Assembly (NCBI RefSeq): GCF_045209745.1
Contig: NZ_CP109273.1
Location: 6,572,001-6,636,000 of the forward strand
Source: Micromonospora sp045209745
GTDB taxonomy: Bacteria > Actinomycetota > Actinomycetes > Mycobacteriales > Micromonosporaceae
DNA: 64,000 bases
Direction of reading: 5' to 3'
Made by a program: the position numbers and the translations under genes. Shown one piece after another: positions 1 through 7,451 of this stretch. The notes under the pieces are model-generated. The model saw only the letters and a list, made by a program, of their open reading frames with translations. It did no database searches and was not told where the DNA came from. Position 1 is the first letter of the stretch, and each line of letters starts with the position of its first letter.

Positions 1-1156
1 ATGCCAGGTCGCGCGGGTAGCCGGTAAGCCGGCGCGGACCGGCCTCCTGCACCAGGACCGTGTCGGAAATGCGGTAGCCGGCGTGGCCGGGAACGTAGAC
101 ACCGGGCTCGCTGGAGAGCAGCATCCCGGGCGCGAGCACGGTGTCGTCGCCGTCCTCGACCCACGGTGCCTCGTGGTTCTGCAGCCCGATGCCGTGCCCC
201 TGCCGGTGCCGGATGTAGTCGCCCAGTCCCTGCTCACGCAGCACGTCCAGGCAGATCTTGTTGACCTCGGCGCAGGTACGACCGGCGATCATCGCCTGGG
301 TGCCGACCTCCTGCGCCTCCCGGTCGGCCTCGTAGTAGCGCACCTGCTCGGCGGTGGGTTCACCGATGATGAAGGTGCGCTCGCTCTCCACGAACCGGCT
401 GGCCACCGCCGCGCCGAGGGAGAGGATCAGCGTGTCGCCCGGCTGGATCCGCCGACGGGTCGGCAGGCCGTGCGGCAGGGCCGAGTTCGGACCGGCGTAG
501 ACCAGCCCGCCGGCCAGTTTGGTGGTGTAGAGGACCAGGTCGTACTCGGCGTACATCCGGTCGGTGCCGTAGCCGATCACGTGCCGGGCGATCTCGTCCT
601 CGCGGGGCAGCGATCCCCCGCTGGCCAGCGCCTCCTCGATCAGCGCCCGCCCGGCGCCGAGCATCTCGTCGCAGATCCGCGCGGCGGCCTCGTGGAACGG
701 GATCTCCTCGGGGAACTTGCGCAGCCGCAGCTTCGCCACCGCGTCGGTGGTCTCCAGGGTCGCCCCGGCGATGGCCTGCGACAGCGCCTTGAACGCGCCG
801 ACCGACACCCCGGCGCTCACCCCGACCCGGCGGACCGGGCCGCCGGGACGAGACAGCGCCGAGGCGAGCGTCTGCTCGGCGGTGACCACGCCCGGGTACT
901 CGAAGTAGGTGACCATCGGGATGGTCACGCCCTGCTGGGCGGCGTACTCCTCGTCGAGGCGCGGGATCACCAGCAGCGGGTCTCCCGCACGCGGCATCCA
1001 GAGGTAGACCGGACGCTCGGTGGCGATGTAGAAGAAGCCGCTGAGGAAGGCGACGTCCGCTGGGGACGTGGCCAGGAAGCCATCCAAGCCGCGCGCGTCG
1101 AGCGCCTCGCTGAGTCGGCTGCGGACGCTGGTGTAGAAGGTTTCAGGCAGTCTCAT
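1..1156 (-). CDS. M24-family (creatinase/Xaa-Pro peptidase fold) hydrolase, C-terminus cut by window edge
   Basis: About 385 residues are visible from ATG at 1156; the gene runs off the left edge, so the last residues are missing. The N-terminal creatinase-like domain (about aa 1-150) is followed by a pita-bread M24 domain. The motifs NSALPHGLPTRRR, GHGIGLQNHEAP and SSEPGVYVPGHAGYRISD identify the family. The usual five metal ligands (D, D, H, E, E) are mostly not conserved. The first Asp position reads LSLGAA, the second reads ESERTF, and the last Glu is Ser in RISDTV; the GHG histidine and the SSEPG glutamate remain. The ERTF segment recalls metal-independent creatinases. The gene lies 3 bases after the permease gene in a peptide transport operon, so it probably processes an imported peptide or modified amino acid. 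Membership of the fold is secure; the reaction is not. Confidence 0.85.
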   Translation of the reverse strand, partial: MRLPETFYTSVRSRLSEALDARGLDGFLATSPADVAFLSGFFYIATERPVYLWMPRAGDPLLVIPRLDEEYAAQQGVTIPMVTYFEYPGVVTAEQTLASALSRPGGPVRRVGVSAGVSVGAFKALSQAIAGATLETTDAVAKLRLRKFPEEIPFHEAAARICDEMLGAGRALIEEALASGGSLPREDEIARHVIGYGTDRMYAEYDLVLYTTKLAGGLVYAGPNSALPHGLPTRRRIQPGDTLILSLGAAVASRFVESERTFIIGEPTAEQVRYYEADREAQEVGTQAMIAGRTCAEVNKICLDVLREQGLGDYIRHRQGHGIGLQNHEAPWVEDGDDTVLAPGMLLSSEPGVYVPGHAGYRISDTVLVQEAGPRRLTGYPRDLA

Positions 1157-1159
1157 GGG

Positions 1160-2041
1160 TCAGCCTCCGTTGCGGCGCGGGTCGCGGGTGTCGTTGAACC
1201 GCGTACCGGCGAGGGTCGCGGCCAGCACCAGGAACAGAATCGCCAGGGACGGGAACAGCGTCTGCCACCAGGCGATCGCGATCGTGCCGCTGCGTTGGGC
1301 GTTGAGCAGGATGCGTCCCCAGGACCAGGCGTCCGGGTCACCGAGGCCGAGGAAGCTCAGGCCAGCCTCGGAGATCACCGCTCGGGAGGCGGTGATCAGC
1401 ACGCTGACGACCATCAGCGAGACGACCGCGGGCAGGATCTCCCGGGTGACGATTCGCCAGCCAGTGGCACCGAGCACCCGGGCCCCGTCGATGTAGGGCA
1501 TCGAGCTGATCACCAGGCCCTGCGATCGGATCAGCCGGGCCACCTCCGGCCAGGCGAAGAATCCGATGATCAGGGTCAGCGTCCAGACGCTCGGGTTCAC
1601 CACCGCAGCCAGCATGATCATCAAGGGCAGGGTGGGCAGCGCGAGCATCACATCGGTGATCACCATGGCGACCGAGTCGATCGGACGGAAGTACGCCGCG
1701 GCCAGGCCGATCGCGGTGCCCAGAACGATCGCGATCAGCGAGGCGGCCAGGCCGATCACCAGACTGGTCCGGGTGCCCCAGACCACCTGGGCGAAGATGT
1801 CCTGCCCGAGGTCGTCGGTGCCGAACCAGTGCGCCCCGGACGGGGGTTGCAGCACGTCCGGGCCGGCGCCGCTGGGCTCGTCGGCGATCACCGACGCGAA
1901 GACCGCCATCAGCGCCATCACGAGCAGCACCAGCACCGACAGCGCCACAGTGGGCTGACGCAGGTAGCCGGACCAGGAGGACCGCTTGGGCGCGGCCGGG
2001 GCCGGCGGCAGTGCCTGCTCGGTCAGCACGGGGGCGCTCAC
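1160..2041 (-). CDS. Dipeptide/oligopeptide ABC transporter permease, DppC/OppC type
   Basis: The 293-residue protein has a cytoplasmic N-terminal tail and about six membrane segments. The DppC signature FGTDDLGQDIF lies near aa 77, and the EAA loop that contacts the ATPase reads YIDGARVLGATGWRIV around aa 183-198. Length and topology match the DppC/OppC inner-membrane subunit, which forms the channel with the DppB-type partner encoded upstream. It belongs to the minus-strand operon with dipeptidase, binding protein and two permeases. No ATPase gene is in view; it may lie beyond the left edge. The permease class is clear, but the substrate (di-, oligopeptide or an amide) cannot be read from sequence. 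Confidence 0.93.
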   Translation of the reverse strand: MSAPVLTEQALPPAPAAPKRSSWSGYLRQPTVALSVLVLLVMALMAVFASVIADEPSGAGPDVLQPPSGAHWFGTDDLGQDIFAQVVWGTRTSLVIGLAASLIAIVLGTAIGLAAAYFRPIDSVAMVITDVMLALPTLPLMIMLAAVVNPSVWTLTLIIGFFAWPEVARLIRSQGLVISSMPYIDGARVLGATGWRIVTREILPAVVSLMVVSVLITASRAVISEAGLSFLGLGDPDAWSWGRILLNAQRSGTIAIAWWQTLFPSLAILFLVLAATLAGTRFNDTRDPRRNGG

Positions 2042-2159
2042 GGCACCCTCCCTTCGTTGGTGGCGGCGAACGGGTCCGGGCGACGCGCACCGGCCGGGGC
2101 GCTCGCGTCGAGTTCTGTGTTCGCGGAGGCGGGGATCCGCCCCGCCAGGCTCCGCGCGC

Positions 2160-3113
2160 TCACAGCCGGATCCGGGGGTTGAGGACCGCGTAGAGCATGT
2201 CGGTCAGCGCGTTGGCGATCACCACGGTGACGGCGAGCATGATGAACGCCCCCTGGATCACCGGGTAGTCCTGCTGCCCGACCGCCTCGTAGATCAGCCG
2301 GCCAACCCCTGGGAAGGCGAAAACCGTCTCGGTCAGCACCGCGCCACCGACCAGGGTGCCCAACTGCAGACCCATCAGGGTCAGCGCCGGCAGGATCGCG
2401 TTGCGCAGGCCGTGCTTCCAGACTCGACGCCGGGCCGAGAGACCACGGGCCTGCGCGGCGCGGATGTAGTCCTCACCGAGGACCTCGATCATGTTGGTGC
2501 GCAGGGTCAGCGCGTACGGGCCGAGCTGCACCAGGACCAGGGACAGCACCGGCAGCACCAGGTGGTGGGCCAGGCTCAGGTAGGCCGCCACGCCCCGGGT
2601 GTCCGGGTCGATCGCCCCACCGATCGGGAACCAGCGGAGCTGCGCCCCGAAGAAGACCAGCAGCAGGATGGCGACGCTCGGCACGAAGAGCGCGTTCGCG
2701 CTGATCCCGAAGCCCTGCAACGCGCGGTCGAGCCACTTGCCGCGGTTGACGGCGGCGGTCACGCCGATCGGGATACCGACGGCGATGGTGAGGATGAAGG
2801 CGCTGCCGGCCAGCAGCAACGTCCAGGGCAGCCGCTCGAGGATGATGTCGGTGACCGGCTGGATCTGCCGGAACGAGATGCCCAGGTTGCCCTGGACCAA
2901 CTCGCGCAGGTACGACACGTACTGCTCCCACAGCGGACGGTCCAGGCCGTACGTCTTGAGCAGTGCCGCCTGCATCTCCGGCGTCATGTCTCCCTCGACC
3001 ATGAGGGTCGTGGGGTCCCCCGGCAGGAGCCGGAGCAGGAAGAACGTCGAAGTGATCGCAATCCATATGGTCAGGACTGCCTTCAGCGCCCGGCTGAGTA
3101 CGAAACGCACCAT
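2160..3113 (-). CDS. Dipeptide/oligopeptide ABC transporter permease, DppB/OppB type
   Basis: The 317-residue protein starts in the usual DppB manner (MVRFVLSRALKAVLTIW), with a first membrane helix, then a long extracytoplasmic region carrying LRLLPGDPTTLM. Five further helices follow, and the EAA loop reads YIRAAQARGLSARRRV around aa 220. Length is typical of DppB/OppB. It pairs with the DppC-type permease downstream (118 bases between them) and with the lipoprotein encoded 31 bases upstream. Together they form the membrane part of a peptide importer. The family call is firm; substrate specificity is not. Confidence 0.93.
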   Translation of the reverse strand: MVRFVLSRALKAVLTIWIAITSTFFLLRLLPGDPTTLMVEGDMTPEMQAALLKTYGLDRPLWEQYVSYLRELVQGNLGISFRQIQPVTDIILERLPWTLLLAGSAFILTIAVGIPIGVTAAVNRGKWLDRALQGFGISANALFVPSVAILLLVFFGAQLRWFPIGGAIDPDTRGVAAYLSLAHHLVLPVLSLVLVQLGPYALTLRTNMIEVLGEDYIRAAQARGLSARRRVWKHGLRNAILPALTLMGLQLGTLVGGAVLTETVFAFPGVGRLIYEAVGQQDYPVIQGAFIMLAVTVVIANALTDMLYAVLNPRIRL

Positions 3114-3144
3114 GGGGGACCCCTCCTTTCCCTCTAGTTCTGGG

Positions 3145-4770
3145 TTACTTGACCGGGGTGACCTGGGCCAGCGAGTACGCGGTGACCATGCCGAGCAGGT
3201 CCGACGGCGACGGGACGAAGCCGGTGAACTTGCTGGCGTTGTAGGCGAACTGGAAGTTCTCCACGTACAGCGGGGTCAGGTACGCCTGCTCGTGCACGAC
3301 CTTGTCAAGGTTCTTGATCTTGGTCTTGAACGCCTCAGGGTCGGTGGTGCCGGCCGCATCGTTGATCAGCGCGTCCACTTCCGCCGACTTGAGCAGGTTG
3401 TAGTTGATGCCACCCGGGTTGCTGGACAGGTAGGTGCTGCGCAGCTGGTCCATCGGGTTGTCGAACACGCCCCACTGCGAGGCGTCGATGTCGTACTCGC
3501 CGTTCTTGGTGCGGGTGAGGAAGGTGTTCCGCTCCACGCACTCGTTCTCCAGCTTGATGCCGGCCTTGGCCGCACTCTCCCGGAAGAGCTGCACCACGCG
3601 GGTGAGGTTCGCGTTGGACTGGTCGCACGCCACACCGAACTTCAGCTCGTCGAAGAAGCCGTCGTTGTTGGCGTCCTTGTAGCCCGCCGCGCTCAGCTTG
3701 GCCTTCGCGCCCTCAGGGTCGAACGGGTACGGCTGGATCTCGGTGTTGTCGTACTCCGAGAAGATCGGCGAGATCGGACCGGCCATCTGCTGGCCGTCGC
3801 CCTGAAGCACAGCCGAGATGATCGACTTGGTGTCGACCGCCATCGACAGCGCCTGCCGGACCTCCTGGGCGGCCAGGTTCTTGTTCTTCATGTTGTAGGT
3901 CAGGTGCGCGAAGCCGAGCGCGCCGACCTTCTTCAGCTTGATCTTCTCGTCGTTCTCGAAGGTCTTCGCCGCCGAGATCGGCACCGGGGTGCCCATCATG
4001 TCGATGTCACCGTTGCGCAGCGCCAGCATCATGGTGTTCACGTCCGGGTAGACCCGGTACTCGACCTGGCTGACCGCGGCCTTGCCGTTCGGCGCGAGCG
4101 GGTAGTGCTCGTTGCGCTTCATGACATAGCGCTGACCCTTGGTCATGCTCTCCAGCACGAACGGCCCGGCACCGACCCAGTTCGAGTCGTTGGGGAACTT
4201 GGACAGGTCGCCGGCCGGCTCGAAGATGTGCTTCGGCACGATCGACATCCAGAAGCCGACGCCCTCGGCGAACGGCGCGTACGGCTGGGAGAGCTTGAAC
4301 TTGACCGTGGCCGCGTCCGGCGCCTCGATCGACTCGACCCAGGTCAGCTTCGCCGCGACGTTGCCGAGCTTGTACTTCATGATCATCTCGGCGCTGAACT
4401 TGACGTCGTCCGCGACCACCGGCTTGCCGTCGGTCCATTTGAAGTCGTCGCGCAGCACGAAGACAGCGGTCTTGCCGTCGTCCTCGTAGCGGTACTCCTT
4501 GGCCAGCTCCGGCGCCTTCTTCGCGTTCTCGTCGATCCGCAGCAGGTGCGGGTACATCGCGTTGAGAATCCACGAGTCGGTCTTGCTGAGCGACTGGAGC
4601 GGGTTGAAGTTGCTCACGTCGGTGGTGGTGCCGATCCGCAACACCGAGTCCGACGGCGAGCTGCTGGAGGACGAGTTGTCCTCGTTCAGACCGCAGCCGG
4701 AGATAGCCAGCGTGGCCGCCACGCCGAGCGCGACAGCGAGCCGCCACCGACCTTTGACTGTCTTTTTCAC
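3145..4770 (-). CDS. Extracellular solute-binding lipoprotein, family 5 (peptide/nickel type)
   Basis: The start is GTG at 4770, four bases after an AGGAGG ribosome site and overlapping the stop of the dipeptidase gene (GTGA), which suggests translational coupling. The 541-residue product has a basic N-terminus, a hydrophobic segment and the lipobox LAISGC (Cys about residue 26), then a Ser-rich linker. Family SBP_bac_5 features follow, including VLRIGTTTDVSNFNPL, YRYEDDGKTAVFVLRDDFKW and a late PLYVENFQFAY. It should be anchored to the outer face of the membrane and deliver peptides to the two permeases downstream. An in-frame reading extends further upstream to 4875, but it would run through the dipeptidase gene and has no ribosome site. 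Ligand identity is unknown; the neighbouring peptidases favour a dipeptide or similar amide. Confidence 0.93.
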   Translation of the reverse strand: MKKTVKGRWRLAVALGVAATLAISGCGLNEDNSSSSSSPSDSVLRIGTTTDVSNFNPLQSLSKTDSWILNAMYPHLLRIDENAKKAPELAKEYRYEDDGKTAVFVLRDDFKWTDGKPVVADDVKFSAEMIMKYKLGNVAAKLTWVESIEAPDAATVKFKLSQPYAPFAEGVGFWMSIVPKHIFEPAGDLSKFPNDSNWVGAGPFVLESMTKGQRYVMKRNEHYPLAPNGKAAVSQVEYRVYPDVNTMMLALRNGDIDMMGTPVPISAAKTFENDEKIKLKKVGALGFAHLTYNMKNKNLAAQEVRQALSMAVDTKSIISAVLQGDGQQMAGPISPIFSEYDNTEIQPYPFDPEGAKAKLSAAGYKDANNDGFFDELKFGVACDQSNANLTRVVQLFRESAAKAGIKLENECVERNTFLTRTKNGEYDIDASQWGVFDNPMDQLRSTYLSSNPGGINYNLLKSAEVDALINDAAGTTDPEAFKTKIKNLDKVVHEQAYLTPLYVENFQFAYNASKFTGFVPSPSDLLGMVTAYSLAQVTPVK

Positions 4771-5969
4771 CAAACCTCCTGAAGAACCCGGATGATGTTG
4801 CCGCCGATGACCTTGGCGATCTCGTCGTCGGAGTAACCGTGCGTGACCAGCCACCCGACGATGTTGCTGAAGCACTCCGCCGGGTTTTCCATGCCGCTCA
4901 CGTAGGGCACCCGGGGGTGGTCCACCACGCCGTGGGCCTTCCCGATCGCCAGGTGCTGGGTAAAGCTGTCGTGCAGCCCGACGTGGTCACCGAAGTTGGT
5001 GTCCGGGCCGAACGCCACGTGGTCGATGCCGACCAACTCGACGCAGTAGGTGAAGTGGTCCATCACCGACTCGATCGAATGGTGTGGATGGCCTGCCGAG
5101 AGGGTGGTGTGCGGAGCGGCCTCGATGCCGATCACGCCACCCCGCTCGGCGCAGGCCCGGATCACCTCGTCCGGCTTCATCCGAGGGGTGTTCCAGACCG
5201 AACGGGCACCGGCGTGGGTGATGAACACCGGCACCCGACTGGCCTCGATCACATCCAGCGAGGTCTGGTCGCCGGAGTGCGAGATATCGATGGCGATGCC
5301 GAGCTTGTTCATCCGGTCCACCGCGCGCCGACCGAAGTGGGTCAGCCCACCGTCGCGGTCCTCGGAGAGGCCGGATCCGAGCATGTTCGCCTGGCTGTAC
5401 GCGATGCCCATCTGGCGGACGCCGAAGCCGTACAGGATGTCGATCCGGTCCAGCTCGTTCTCGATCATCGTGGCCGCTTCCAGACCGGCCACCAGGGCGA
5501 TCTGGCCGTTGCGTTTGGCCTCGAAAATCTGTTCCAGCGTGGTCGCCACGACCACGTGGTCCTGCTTGGCGACGTCGGCGAAGCGCAGGCCGATGTCGTA
5601 GATGACGTCGTCCCACTTCCAGGCGTGCTCGCTGGTCACGCAGCCGGTGCCGTTCATGAAGTTGTCGAGGACCGCGGTCAGGCCGGACCGGGCCAGGCCC
5701 TCGAAACCGAACGAGTTGCGGCCGGTGCGGTTGTAGTCGCGCAGCTGCGACACGTCGGCCGGCAGGATCTTCGGGTGCTCGTGCAGCGAGATGGCCATGT
5801 GCTCGTGCAGCAGCCGGGAGACCCGGGCTCGCTGGTCGTCGCTCAGGCCGAGGTCATGTTCTGGCACCCGGCCAATCTGTGGCGCGAGCTCGAAGACCTT
5901 GTAGTCAACGTGCTCCGTCAAGTAGTCGAAGGACCGGTATCCGGCATAGCGGGGGGCGGGTTCCTGCAC
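4767..5969 (-). CDS. M19 (renal dipeptidase-like) membrane dipeptidase family protein
   Basis: The 400-residue TIM-barrel hydrolase belongs to peptidase family M19. Visible landmarks are the bridging glutamate in VAGLEAATMIEN, the zinc histidines in DISHSGDQT and FITHAGARS, and the aspartate in AFGPDTNFGD. The N-terminal metal motif, normally HxD, reads SLHEHPKI (HxH), a change that could alter metal binding or substrate. Start is GTG at 5969 after GAGGTGAG. It is the first gene of the minus-strand peptide operon and would hydrolyse dipeptides or related amides brought in by the transporter; cytoplasmic location is likely because no signal peptide is seen. The palindrome cluster just upstream (5996-6025) is placed to regulate the operon. 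Confidence 0.88.
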   Translation of the reverse strand: MQEPAPRYAGYRSFDYLTEHVDYKVFELAPQIGRVPEHDLGLSDDQRARVSRLLHEHMAISLHEHPKILPADVSQLRDYNRTGRNSFGFEGLARSGLTAVLDNFMNGTGCVTSEHAWKWDDVIYDIGLRFADVAKQDHVVVATTLEQIFEAKRNGQIALVAGLEAATMIENELDRIDILYGFGVRQMGIAYSQANMLGSGLSEDRDGGLTHFGRRAVDRMNKLGIAIDISHSGDQTSLDVIEASRVPVFITHAGARSVWNTPRMKPDEVIRACAERGGVIGIEAAPHTTLSAGHPHHSIESVMDHFTYCVELVGIDHVAFGPDTNFGDHVGLHDSFTQHLAIGKAHGVVDHPRVPYVSGMENPAECFSNIVGWLVTHGYSDDEIAKVIGGNIIRVLQEVW

Positions 5970-5995
5970 TCGTCAACTCACCTCATCAGGTTGGA

Positions 5996-6025
5996 GGCAT
6001 GAGGAATGAGGTCTGACCTCATGCC
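5996..6025. promoter_or_regulatory. Nested palindrome upstream of the peptide operon, candidate GntR/FadR-type operator
   Basis: ATGAGGTC-T-GACCTCAT (6006-6022) is a perfect palindrome with 8-base arms. It is nested within a second repeat, GGCATGAGG (5996-6004) and CCTCATGCC (6017-6025). A further half site, CCTCAT, occurs nearer the start of the dipeptidase gene around 5981. The core GGTCTGACC matches the general GGTnnnACC pattern of FadR-subfamily GntR operators. Position 27 to 56 bases before the GTG start suggests repression of the operon. No GntR gene is visible in the window, so the regulator is an inference. Confidence 0.5.
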
Positions 6026-6288
6026 TTGGCTGAAGTTAGCGAGAGGCACCCGGCTTGGGAATACCTCGTGACCTGACCGTTACCGGAAAACGCCAACCTT
6101 CCCGCTGGTCGGGACGGGGGTCAGGGAACCGCAGCGGTCGACGGAGTCGAATCACCCCGAACGCGGCCTCGCGGTCGATTACGTCACCGTGATCCGGTGT
6201 GGGTGCATCGGTTCACCCCGCTACCGACCGAGGATCGGAGGGTCCTGCGTCGCATGCCCGACTGCCCACGCTGACCGCCGTCGATACC

Positions 6289-6954
6289 GTGATCCCCGTG
6301 TTCGGGGAGGCCGTACGGGAGCTTCGGCGGTGCAGCGCGCTGACGCAGGAGGGTCTGGCCGCGAAGACGGGGCTGTCGGTCCGGCACCTCCGGGACCTGG
6401 AGGCGGGACGGATCGCGCGGCCGCGACCCGCGACGATGCTGTTGTTGGCCAACGCCTTCGGCCTGCGGGGGCCGGAACGGGACCGGTTCCTCGCCGGGGC
6501 GCCGACGCCGGCCGCCTCGGGCGGTATGCCGGCGCAGCTGCCCGCAGACGGCTTCGGCTTCGTCGGCCGAGCCGGCGCGCTGGCTCGCCTCGACGAGATC
6601 CTGGCCCGGGCGGCGGATCAGCCGACCGCGATGGGTCTCGCGATCGTCTCCGGCACCGCCGGGGTGGGTAAGACCGCGCTCGCGGTGCACTGGGCGCACC
6701 GCGTCGCCTCGCACTTTCCCGACGGCCAGCTCTACGTCAACCTGCGCGGCTTTGACCCGGGCGGCACCCCGGTCAACCCGAGCACAGCGCTCGCCGGATT
6801 CGTCAACGCTCTGGCGGGACCGGGTGATCGTCCGCCGACCGCACTGGAGGAGCAGGTCGCTCGTTATCGGGGCACGCCCCGCAACCGACCGCCTCGGCTC
6901 CGGCCGGGCCGGTCGCCCATTTCCGGACGTCGCCTGGGAACCTTGGGGCCGTGA
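6289..6954 (+). pseudogene. Truncated AfsR-like transcriptional regulator (XRE helix-turn-helix plus partial NB-ARC)
   Basis: The N-terminus is an XRE-type helix-turn-helix (EAVRELRRCSALTQEGLA, then KTGLSVRHLRDLEAGR). It is followed by the start of an STAND/NB-ARC ATPase domain: the FVGR segment, the Walker A motif GTAGVGKTALAVHW, and the conserved QLYVNLRGFDPGG. Homology ends abruptly after EEQVARYR near 6868. The expected Walker B segment and the remaining several hundred residues are missing, and the reading continues with 28 unrelated Arg/Pro-rich residues. Family members are usually 700 to 1000 residues; this one is about 220. A GC-rich palindrome, CGGGGC-AC-GCCCCG (6868-6881), sits at the breakpoint. 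No start codon has a good ribosome site; 6199 and 6298 are alternatives. It was probably the pathway regulator of the NRPS cluster and is likely inactive, or acts as a bare DNA-binding fragment. Confidence 0.7.
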
Positions 6955-7451
6955 CCGCCGCCCGGCTGGAGGCGCAGGTGATCCTCCCACTCAGCCGAGG
7001 CCGTTCTGGTGGGCGAGAACGACGGCTTGGACGCGGGGCAGCCTTGACCCGTCGGAGTTCTCTTATCCAGTCGACCGTGCACGGTTTCGAACCGTGCGAC
7101 CGACGGCAATGGACGAACGCGCAACGGCCCGCACCGAACGCATCGACGGCCAGCACTTTCTGCGGATCCCATCAAAGATCATGAGTGCAATTATGTGACA
7201 GGGAACCGCATCAGAAGAACGACAGCTGTCGCATGAGCGACTGTTCACCGACACCGGTCTGGGTAGCTTCCGAGCCGCGGGCCACCAATCGGTCGGTCGT
7301 GTCACAGCAGGCCCGCACCGTGTCCGTGGCCGCTCTGACAGCCCGGCCCACCCACGTCGGCCGACCGTCGAAGCAGGGTCGGACACCCATGTCACGAGCA
7401 TTGCTGGGCCGGGCCCCGGCCGCTGCTGGCACCAAGGAGGAGACGGACGCA
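6955..7451 (+). other. 497-base leader region before the NRPS operon
   Basis: No convincing gene is seen here. The NRPS reading frame is open from 7185, but codon choice and residue composition before 7452 look non-coding and no homology is recognisable. The stretch around 7140-7230 is less GC-rich than its surroundings and is a plausible promoter region. It contains the inverted repeat at 7079-7097. Confidence 0.5.
7079..7097. promoter_or_regulatory. Inverted repeat in NRPS leader, candidate operator
   Basis: GCACGGTT-TCG-AACCGTGC is a perfect inverted repeat with 8-base arms and a 3-base centre. It overlaps a second perfect palindrome, CCGTGCACGG (7075-7084). It lies about 355 bases before the NRPS start and is not followed by a T tract, so it looks more like a protein binding site than a terminator. 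Confidence 0.4.

Noticed and set aside
7079..7100. tRNA T-arm-like string (GGTTTCGAACC) in the NRPS leader
   Set aside because: The loop has one base too many and no acceptor, D or anticodon arms can be drawn around it; it is better explained as a plain inverted repeat.
7185..7451. Upstream extension of the NRPS frame by 89 codons
   Set aside because: No ribosome site at 7185, no homology, and an AAGGAGG site precedes ATG 7452.
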